Shown here in pieces: positions 58,805 through 64,000 of a stretch of 64,000 nt of DNA. Below the pieces are notes generated by a model, which made no database searches, was not told the DNA's origin, and was given only the letters and a program-made list of their open reading frames with translations. This stretch comes from Paenibacillus doosanensis (lineage in GTDB: Bacteria > Bacillota > Bacilli > Paenibacillales > NBRC-103111), in contig NZ_JANYUY010000015.1 in assembly GCF_025060755.1 (NCBI RefSeq), forward strand, positions 1-64,000, given 5' to 3'. Numbering within the stretch: position 1 is the stretch's first letter; each line of letters begins with the position of its first letter. Position numbers and translations under genes: made by a program.

Positions 58805-59710
58805 TCATCCGAAATACGTTTCCGCGAGGTTGTTCACCAATGCCTGCTCCCGCTCGTCGTCCAGTTTATCGGCGATCGCTCTGCGGACGGCCCGCAGCGG
58901 CGCCATGTAGGCGGCCAAATCGCACGCATCCAGCAGCGCCCGTACGGATGCCGCTTCATCGGACAGCTGCCCGGAACGGATCTGCTCCTGCAGCTCCGCG
59001 GCCAGACGTACGAAGCGCCGCAGCTGAGCGTCCGCTGTCAAATGCGAACGTTCCTTCAGCAGCTGCAGCAGTTTGTCGCCCTGCAGATATGGGACGTCGA
59101 CGACGACAAAGCGGTTTTTCAGCGCTTCATTCATCGGCACCGTTCCCACATATCCGATATTGACCGCGGCAATGACGCGAAATCCTTCCTTGGCGCGGAT
59201 CACTTCGCCCGTGAACGGGTTGGTTATCGTTCTCCGATGATCGAGCACGCCGTTAATAAGCGGCAGCGTCTCCGGCTTGGCCATATTCACCTCGTCGATA
59301 TACAGCCAATGCCCCCGGGTCATCGCCTTGACGATCGGCCCGTCCACAAACTTCACTTGAGACTGCCCCTGCAGAACCTCCAGCGTTTTGAAGCCGATCA
59401 ATCCCTCCGCATCGAGATCGACCGAGCAGTTGACCGAATGCAGCGGATAGCCGAACAAGTAGGACAACGTTTCCGCCAGCCGCGTTTTCCCCGAGCCCGT
59501 CGGGCCTTTGAGCAGCACGTTTTTCCCGAGTGCCAGCGCTACGATCGCATCCTCCAGCACGTGGTCATCGGGCGATTGGTAGGCGTCCTCGCCGATTAAA
59601 GCGAGCGACTCCGCATCCAGCGAATGGCGGAGAAACTCCCTCTTCTCCAGTATTTGTTTCAGCAGAGGCGCGGGAAGCTTCGAATCCGACCATCGGTCTG
59701 TAACTATCAT
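58805..59710 (-). CDS. YojN/NorQ-like MoxR AAA+ ATPase
   Basis: This is an AAA+ ATPase (301 aa) of the NorQ/NirQ/CbbQ branch. Walker A GPTGSGKT is at 69-76; Walker B is HWLYIDEVNMA. Sensor 1 FRVIAAVNIGY and the arginine finger region NEALKNRFVVVDV follow. The length equals B. subtilis YojN, whose gene also lies next to yojO. It differs from the RavA-like ATPase at 15720, which has a longer C-terminus. The ATG has AGAGGAT 9 nt upstream. It probably remodels a metalloenzyme with its VWA partner; the target is not in the window. Confidence 0.9.
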   Translation of the reverse strand: MIVTDRWSDSKLPAPLLKQILEKREFLRHSLDAESLALIGEDAYQSPDDHVLEDAIVALALGKNVLLKGPTGSGKTRLAETLSYLFGYPLHSVNCSVDLDAEGLIGFKTLEVLQGQSQVKFVDGPIVKAMTRGHWLYIDEVNMAKPETLPLINGVLDHRRTITNPFTGEVIRAKEGFRVIAAVNIGYVGTVPMNEALKNRFVVVDVPYLQGDKLLQLLKERSHLTADAQLRRFVRLAAELQEQIRSGQLSDEAASVRALLDACDLAAYMAPLRAVRRAIADKLDDEREQALVNNLAETYFG

Positions 59711-60059
59711 GTTATCTAATCCTCTCGTTTAAAGCGTCTTTTACCTATCGTTGTTATACTGCAACAACCGATATTTTTCAACCGTTTATGTCAAATTGAG
59801 CGGCAAAAAAGCTTGACTCGTCACTCCGCCGTCAGCTTCGCGGACAAACGTTCAATTTGTTAACGCTGTATTTTCCATTTTTTCAGCGCGGATACATGCC
59901 AAATCATTCGTTAAGCTGTATAATAACATCAATGAATCCATCCGCTAGCTCGGATCGGATAAATCCGAATGGGAAATGCTGATCTTAGGCTTTTCTTAAA
60001 AGGGCTTACTTTTATCAAGTAACTTATGTTAAACTATAATCATGAAGGAGATGATATCC
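59711..60059. other. 349-nt divergent intergenic region
   Basis: This AT-rich stretch lies between the YojN-like and HxlR genes and shows no gene. It contains TATAAT at 59919-59924 without a good -35, a CGGAT-aa-ATCCG palindrome at about 59956-59967, and the HxlR promoter at 60012-60040. AAGGAG lies at the end. Operators for HxlR may be here. Confidence 0.5.
60012..60040 (+). promoter_or_regulatory. Promoter of the HxlR gene
   Basis: TTATCA (60012-60017) and TATAAT (60035-60040) are spaced 17 nt. Transcription would start just before the ribosome site, excluding the ATG at 60042 as start. Confidence 0.55.
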
Positions 60060-60377
60060 ATGGCCGATCACGATTATCAGCTTTGTCCCAAATTCGAAGC
60101 TGCATTCGAGCTGCTCGGGAAACGCTGGACAGGCTTGATTATCCAGTCGCTGCTGAGCGGTCCTCGACGCTTTAAAGATATTTCGGAAATGATTCCGGGA
60201 ATGAGCGACAGAATGCTGGCCGAGCGATTCAAAGAGCTGGAAGCCTCCGGCATTATATACCGTCACGTCTACCCCGAAACTCCCGTACGGATCGAATACG
60301 AGCTGACGGATAAAGGGAAGGCCTTGCAGCCCGTCATGGCGGAAGTTCATTTATGGGGCGAACAGTGGTTGAAATAA
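60060..60377 (+). CDS. HxlR/DUF24-family regulator with N-terminal cysteine
   Basis: This is a winged-helix regulator (105 aa) of the MarR/DUF24 type, usually a repressor. C9 lies in DYQLCPKFEAAFELLGKRWTGLII, where YodB, CatR and HypR carry their redox-sensing cysteine. Sensing of quinones, disulfide stress or hypochlorite is therefore likely by family. The recognition helix region is RFKDISEMIPGMSDRMLAERFKEL, and the wing is RHVYPETPVRIEYELTDKG. ATG at 60060 is chosen because AAGGAG lies 9 nt upstream. No flavoprotein gene is adjacent, so its targets are not seen. Confidence 0.9.
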   Translation: MADHDYQLCPKFEAAFELLGKRWTGLIIQSLLSGPRRFKDISEMIPGMSDRMLAERFKELEASGIIYRHVYPETPVRIEYELTDKGKALQPVMAEVHLWGEQWLK

Positions 60378-60524
60378 GACGTACAAAAAGACGATCCGTC
60401 ACCGGTCGCCTAGTTTCATTCCATTTCTCCGCCAAAGTCAGTCCGCTGCAAAAGCGTCTGCGCGGCGGTATATCATCGGCTGCTGATTCGGGCACTGTAC
60501 TGCTCGCCTGTCGGCAGCTGATTT

Positions 60525-60722
60525 TTATGTGGTTTCGCGGTATTGTTTACTTTTCTTCTGCTCCACTTGTTTACGCATGATCATCACGATCAATTGATCT
60601 AATTCCTTGCTCTTCTCCACGACATCAGGACTTGTCAATTCATAGCCGTTCACAGAAATCAATTGTTCCAAAGCCCTATTGCACAAGCGGATTTTACGCT
60701 CTAATTGAGCCGAGACCAGCAT
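60525..60722 (-). CDS. Spo0E-family aspartyl-phosphate phosphatase
   Basis: This is a helical-hairpin protein (65 aa) that dephosphorylates Spo0A or a related response regulator and so delays sporulation. The family signature S-x-E-L-D appears as SKELDQLI, preceded by the first helix LERKIRLCNRALEQL. The length is that of Spo0E/YnzD/YisI. ATG at 60720-60722 is chosen because GGGAGG lies 8-9 nt upstream and the frame above it is unrelated. It is divergent from an orphan OmpR-type regulator across a 229-nt gap; whether the two interact is unknown. Confidence 0.87.
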   Translation of the reverse strand: MLVSAQLERKIRLCNRALEQLISVNGYELTSPDVVEKSKELDQLIVMIMRKQVEQKKSKQYRETT

Positions 60723-60800
60723 GGAATCAACCTCCCTGTGTTCATCAATTTGACACGACTCTTCGACAAATACAAGCTTGTCCTTCATTGTTTTTTCAGT

Positions 60801-60818
60801 TACAGTAAATATACTGTA
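60801..60818. promoter_or_regulatory. Candidate operator palindrome, Spo0E-like/OmpR-type divergent region
   Basis: A perfect palindrome of two 7-nt arms, TACAGTA-AATA-TACTGTA, is followed by another TATACTG. It lies about 80 nt from the Spo0E-like start and 135 nt from the regulator start in AT-rich DNA. Confidence 0.45.
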
Positions 60819-60951
60819 TATACTGATTATCTATATTATGATGGAATAGTTTTAAAAAAGTTGCAGACTTTGGATGCTTTTTGGCTAAAATTCTTCATAC
60901 TTTCCTAACAATGTCACCTTTGAAATAAATATTTTTTTGGAGGAGGAATTC

Positions 60952-61635
60952 ATGTCAACCATTTTATTGATTGAAGACGATCAAAGCATTGCCGATATGA
61001 TTTCCATCTACTTATCGGAAGAGAATTATAAAGTCCGCTTCGCTCCCGACGGCAAACAGGGCAAGCAGCTGTTCGAAACGGTTCATCCCGATGTGATTAT
61101 CCTGGATGTCATGCTGCCCGATATGAACGGAATCGAGCTATGCCGCGAATTCCGGACGCTGTCCTCCGTTCCGATTATGATGATATCGGCCAAAAGCGAA
61201 GTGTCCGAGCGAGTCAAAGCGCTTGTCATCGGCGCCGACGATTATTTATGCAAGCCCTTCAGCATGAGAGAGCTGGCCGCGCGTACGGGAGCCCTTCTGC
61301 GCAGATCGACCATGAATAAAGCCTCCTCGGAACCGGTGCGCGCCGAAGCCCGAACCATACGGGTCGATACCGAGAAACGCTGCGTATACGGCCGTAACGG
61401 CATTGTGGAGACGACTTATTCGGAGTTCGAGATGATGAAGCATTTTTGGCTGCATCCGGGCAAAGTGTTTTCCAGGGAGGAGCTGCTCAATAAAATTCGC
61501 GGTATCGACTCATTCGTAACCGAGCGCTCGGTCGATGTACATATAACCAATTTGCGTAAAAAAATCGAGGAGGATCCGAAAGATCCCAAGCATATTAAGA
61601 CGGTGTGGGGCGTAGGCTATAAATTCGAGCCCTAA
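60952..61635 (+). CDS. Orphan OmpR/PhoB-type response regulator
   Basis: This is a DNA-binding response regulator (227 aa). The receiver domain has the acidic pair EDD at residues 8-10, D52 (ILDVMLPDMNG) and CKPFS with the conserved Lys. The C-terminal winged helix contains TYSEFEMMKHFWLHPGKVFSREELLNKI and the recognition helix VDVHITNLRKKIEEDP. ATG at 60952 is supported by GGAGGAGG 5 nt upstream. No histidine kinase gene is adjacent; the following region is non-coding and folded. The partner kinase must be elsewhere. It resembles VanR/YycF-like regulators in general only. Confidence 0.92.
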   Translation: MSTILLIEDDQSIADMISIYLSEENYKVRFAPDGKQGKQLFETVHPDVIILDVMLPDMNGIELCREFRTLSSVPIMMISAKSEVSERVKALVIGADDYLCKPFSMRELAARTGALLRRSTMNKASSEPVRAEARTIRVDTEKRCVYGRNGIVETTYSEFEMMKHFWLHPGKVFSREELLNKIRGIDSFVTERSVDVHITNLRKKIEEDPKDPKHIKTVWGVGYKFEP

Positions 61636-61826
61636 AAGGGTGGCGAAAAAGTCCGCTGGGGCGTCCATTCGATCCTCCAATCGTTGTTGAAATCGGATTC
61701 TTTGGTCTCGGCAAAGAACAAATCCCCCAAAAGTGACGTGATGCTCTGAAGCTTATTCCGATTACTTTCGGGGGAGCCCCCGGATATCCACAGGAAATGG
61801 CTGCGCATCATTTCCTAAACAAAAAT
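61636..61826. other. Structured non-coding region downstream of the orphan regulator
   Basis: Several inverted repeats follow one another: TTCTTTG/CAAAGAA (61698-61704 with 61712-61718), an 11-bp arm pair 61724-61734 with 61764-61774 (one mismatch), and AGGAAATG/CATTTCCT (61792-61799 with 61809-61816). A GGGGG/CCCCC at 61770-61781 competes with the second. No gene is seen. It could be an ncRNA or a decayed transposon end. Confidence 0.45.
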
Positions 61827-61868
61827 AAAACTCCTGACCGGCCAAGCGGCGCCGTCAGGAGTTTTTTT
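61827..61868. terminator. Bidirectional terminator between orphan regulator and YhcN-like gene
   Basis: A 12-bp perfect stem (61827-61838 with 61854-61865) is followed by a long T-run on the plus strand and by TTTTATTTTT-like sequence on the minus strand. Confidence 0.85.
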
Positions 61869-61872
61869 GCCG

Positions 61873-62604
61873 TTACCGGCGCGTATTCGTATCGCTTGGG
61901 AATACACGCTGGATCATCGTATTGAATTCGTTCATATAGACGGATGCATCGACGCCTTTACCGCTTTCCGCTTCGTAAAAACGAATACGCTGCACAAAAT
62001 TCGGATTAGCCGAAGCATACACTCTCTGCACTGAAGGCTGCAATGCCATGATCTGCCCGGTTATCCGGCTGGCCGTCGAATGGCTGAGTCCGCCGGTCTC
62101 GGTCCAGTTAATCCGGTTCGCCCCCTTATCGGTTCCGAATAAACCCACTCCGCCTTTCGGGCTGAAGCTGTGTGCTTTCATGTCTTGATGCGCTTCTTTA
62201 TCGACGTCATGGCCGTCCATCACCAAAGCGACGTAAGCGTTGTTCTCGGTAAACAGAACCGTAGCCTTATCGATGCCCGGCATTTGCTCCAGGCGGGACG
62301 AGATCTCCGGAGCGAAACGAAATGTTTTCGTTAGGTGAGGATTGGTCATATCCAGCTGCCTAAGAGCTCCCGGGTTGTCCGGCTGCGGACCGGAGTTCTG
62401 CTGCTTCTCCCACTTCGGTTTGACTCCCAGAGTCTCATTCTCGTTATTCAGGCTGCTCCGATCGTACAACGCATGATGATCCTTGGATTCCAAACCCCCG
62501 CCCAGCTGTTTGTTGCGGTTCTCGTTACAGCCTGCGACGGCAAACAACAGCCCTGCCGCCAGGCCGATCCGCCCTATCGTAATAAGCATATGTATCCTGC
62601 GCAT
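61873..62604 (-). CDS. YhcN/YlaJ-family sporulation lipoprotein
   Basis: This lipoprotein (243 aa) belongs to the YhcN/YlaJ family, which is associated with the spore coat and inner membrane. The signal peptide ends at FAVAGC, a clean lipobox. A hydrophilic linker (ENRNKQLGGGLESKDHH) precedes the conserved part with EISSRLEQMPGIDKATVLFTENNAYVALVM and TGQIMALQPSVQRVYASANPNFVQRI. These are hallmarks of the family. ATG at 62602-62604 is preferred to the in-frame GTG 6 nt upstream, because GGAGGG lies 5 nt before it. It ends at the shared terminator. Precise function is not known. Confidence 0.88.
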   Translation of the reverse strand: MRRIHMLITIGRIGLAAGLLFAVAGCNENRNKQLGGGLESKDHHALYDRSSLNNENETLGVKPKWEKQQNSGPQPDNPGALRQLDMTNPHLTKTFRFAPEISSRLEQMPGIDKATVLFTENNAYVALVMDGHDVDKEAHQDMKAHSFSPKGGVGLFGTDKGANRINWTETGGLSHSTASRITGQIMALQPSVQRVYASANPNFVQRIRFYEAESGKGVDASVYMNEFNTMIQRVFPSDTNTRR

Positions 62605-62686
62605 GGTCACCCTCCTCTGTTACTCGTCGGTTACATGATTAGGATGAGTTATGCGCGGGAAAATATGCAGCAGTACGTTAAAGAAC

Positions 62687-62725
62687 GAAAAAAGGAGCCG
62701 CTTATCGAATCATAAGCGCTCCCTT
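62687..62725 (-). terminator. Terminator of the 165-aa protein gene
   Basis: Imperfect arms (62691-62705 with 62712-62724) are followed on the minus strand by TTTTTTCG. It lies between the 165-aa gene and the YhcN-like gene. Confidence 0.7.
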
Positions 62726-62729
62726 ATCA

Positions 62730-63227
62730 TTAACCGTTATCGTCCCGGCCAAGCGTCCGGTCGAGTTCCTCCAGCAGCTTGCGGACCGCTTCCTCCGAAC
62801 GTTCCGGAGCTTGCTTGAACCGGAGAAGCTGCTCCTGAAGGCTGGCTCCGATTTCCTCGTTTTCGTTCTCCTGCTCCGTATAGGAAGGGTCGAACCATAC
62901 GTAATCCCCGTCGGGACCGTTGCGCAAAAACGCCTTCTTCCAGTGCTCCGGATAATCGAAAGACTGCTCGCCGAAAACCAGTCCCAATACATCGTCGCTG
63001 TCGATCGGCATCAGATGGTGAAAGCTTTCTTCCCCGCTGCTTTCGGGCCCTATCGCCGCAATTTGTTTATGAATATAAGCATAGTGGAGATAATGCTCTC
63101 CCGTCAATTTATCCTTGGCGACTTCATACAGCTCGAGCGAATCCTCCTTAAGCTGCTTGATCGTCTCCAGACGCTCCTGAAGCCACTCGGATGGGACTCG
63201 TCTCATTTCAACGAATGACATAACCAT
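62730..63227 (-). CDS. Hypothetical soluble protein (165 aa)
   Basis: I do not recognise this acidic cytosolic protein. The N-terminal half is helical (ERLETIKQLKEDSLELYEVAKDKLTGEHYLHYAYIHKQI). A central segment with HHLMPIDSDDVLGLVFGEQSFDYPEHW and DGDYVWFDPSY looks like a small beta domain. The C-terminus is a long charged helix. GGAGTGAG lies near the ATG at 63227; an internal ATG two codons later is also possible. It has its own terminator. It lies near the YhcN-like gene but no function can be proposed. Confidence 0.75.
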   Translation of the reverse strand: MVMSFVEMRRVPSEWLQERLETIKQLKEDSLELYEVAKDKLTGEHYLHYAYIHKQIAAIGPESSGEESFHHLMPIDSDDVLGLVFGEQSFDYPEHWKKAFLRNGPDGDYVWFDPSYTEQENENEEIGASLQEQLLRFKQAPERSEEAVRKLLEELDRTLGRDDNG

Positions 63228-63304
63228 AGTCTTCTCACTCCTATTGTCTGCCTAATGCTAATGCCTTCGTTATCGCTTGACGGCACCGGGCCAGCTTTAA
63301 AGAC

Positions 63305-64000
63305 CTAGTTCCAATCCAACTTGACCACTTCTCCGCTTCGGGAGGATTCGTAGATCGCTTCGAGCACCATGCTGTTGGTTAATCCGGACAGACCGGACGT
63401 GAGCGGCTCTTTGCCGTCGCGAATGCATTCCAGGAAATGCCGGCTTAACCGGACGCGCGAGTTTTCGTCGCCTTCTTTTCCCGGTTGCAGCTCGACATCG
63501 GCCGTACGATCGAACAACTCCGTATGCAGCTTGCCTTTGCCGCCGCGCAGCGATGCTCCGCCTTCGGTCCCCATCACGTAGATGTACGGTTGGTTGTCCA
63601 GCATGTCGGTGTGGGCCGCCCAGCTCACATCCAGCGAAAGGGTGCTTCCGTTATCCATCTTGATCAGCGCCGTCGCCAAATCTTCGACGTCGTAGCTGCC
63701 GTTCCAATCCGGCGTTCCCCAGGTGCCGATGCCGCGGCGCTTCGGTCCGAACTCGGCGTAAGTCGTGCCGAATACCGATACCGGCTTCGGATTGCCCATA
63801 AAGTGCAGGGACAGATCCAGCATATGAACGCCGATATCGATCAGCGGGCCGCCGCCCGATTTGGACATTTGTGTAAACCACGTCCCCCAGCCCGGGATGC
63901 CTTTGCGGCGAAGCCAGCCTGTTTTCACATTATAAATATGACCCAACGCGCCCTTGTCAATTTGCTCTTTCAGCTGCATATGAATCGGTTCCCACCGCAT
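63305..64000 (-). CDS. Gfo/Idh/MocA-family oxidoreductase, N-terminus beyond window
   Basis: This is the C-terminal 231 residues of an NAD(P)-dependent sugar dehydrogenase. The visible part starts in the hinge (MRWEPIHMQLKEQIDKGALGHIYNVKTGWLRR). It contains GGGPLIDIGVHMLDLSLHFMG, with Asp and His of the active site, and GTEGGASLRGGKGKLHTELF near the end. The Rossmann domain lies upstream past base 64000. It is clearly distinct from the Gfo/Idh/MocA protein at 29167. The C-terminal LTNSMVLEAIYESSRSGEVVKLDW is common in sugar-oxidising members linked to ABC importers. The ATG at the window edge is internal, not the start. Confidence 0.9.
   Translation of the reverse strand: MRWEPIHMQLKEQIDKGALGHIYNVKTGWLRRKGIPGWGTWFTQMSKSGGGPLIDIGVHMLDLSLHFMGNPKPVSVFGTTYAEFGPKRRGIGTWGTPDWNGSYDVEDLATALIKMDNGSTLSLDVSWAAHTDMLDNQPYIYVMGTEGGASLRGGKGKLHTELFDRTADVELQPGKEGDENSRVRLSRHFLECIRDGKEPLTSGLSGLTNSMVLEAIYESSRSGEVVKLDWN

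Noticed and set aside
1-64000. tRNA, rRNA, CRISPR arrays, prophage or complete insertion sequences
   Set aside because: No clover-leaf or rRNA-like stretch, no spaced direct-repeat array and no transposase or phage structural gene was found by reading both strands.

Overview
The window looks like chromosome of a spore-forming, moderately GC-rich Bacillota, most likely Paenibacillus or a close relative in the Paenibacillaceae. The evidence is an alpha/beta-type SASP gene, a Spo0E-like phosphatase, a YhcN/YlaJ sporulation lipoprotein, bacillithiol-type YtxJ, two YesM/YesN two-component pairs, an LplB/YtcP/solute-binding sugar importer, strong GGAGG ribosome sites with many TTG/GTG starts, and several homologues of B. 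subtilis y-genes (yojN/yojO, yfhF, ytxJ). No rRNA, tRNA, CRISPR array, intact insertion sequence or prophage was seen. Coding density is high and most genes sit in short same-strand runs.

Layout. 1-1914: 5' part of a topoisomerase III gene. 1967-8455: a carbohydrate ABC import operon (two permeases, a lipoprotein binding protein) followed by its YesN/YesM regulators. 8656-10809: HelD-type RNA polymerase recycling helicase. 11050-15574: larE with a 2-hydroxyacid dehydrogenase, a PAS-GGDEF-EAL protein and a glutathione peroxidase; a palindromic IS3-like mini-element sits in the peroxidase terminator. 15720-18814: RavA-like AAA+ ATPase and ViaA-like VWA protein. 18968-27563: small enzymes (GNATs, a degenerate ligase-like protein, SASP, PPOX flavoprotein, HAD phosphatase, DUF3900 protein, SodC, nitrilase, methyltransferase) ending in an AT-rich, apparently acquired HipA-like kinase gene. 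27903-34894: a 48-aa hydrophilic protein, an aldo/keto reductase and Gfo/Idh/MocA pair with a divergent AraC regulator, a second complete topoisomerase III, and a TIGR01777 epimerase. 35158-40893: a MarR regulator and a 1720-aa pseudokinase/AAA ATPase/GAF/histidine kinase. 40934-42634: esterase, YtxJ and a phosphodiesterase. 42735-50434: a five-gene export operon with two ATPases, a lipoprotein adaptor, a 974-aa FtsX-type permease and a 710-aa secreted protein; one ATPase carries an AbrB-like tail. 50535-53778: second YesM/YesN pair. 53854-59710: a Cys-cluster protein, AIM24 protein, acyl-CoA thioesterase, PurT and a second AAA+/VWA pair (YojN/YojO-like). 60060-64000: HxlR regulator, Spo0E-like protein, orphan OmpR-type regulator, a structured non-coding region, YhcN/YlaJ lipoprotein, an unknown protein and a truncated Gfo/Idh/MocA oxidoreductase.

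How it fits together. Nutrient sensing is prominent: a YesMN pair lies directly behind a sugar importer, and a second pair lies directly upstream of the exporter operon. Redox defence is represented by Gpx, SodC, YtxJ and an HxlR regulator with an N-terminal cysteine. Two distinct MoxR-ATPase/VWA chaperone pairs and two topoisomerase III genes occur within 64 kb. The most unusual items are the exporter operon with the ATPase-AbrB fusion, the giant pseudokinase-histidine kinase, the HipA-like orphan kinase, the degenerate ligase-like protein, the palindromic IS3-like mini-element, and the folded non-coding stretch at 61636-61826.
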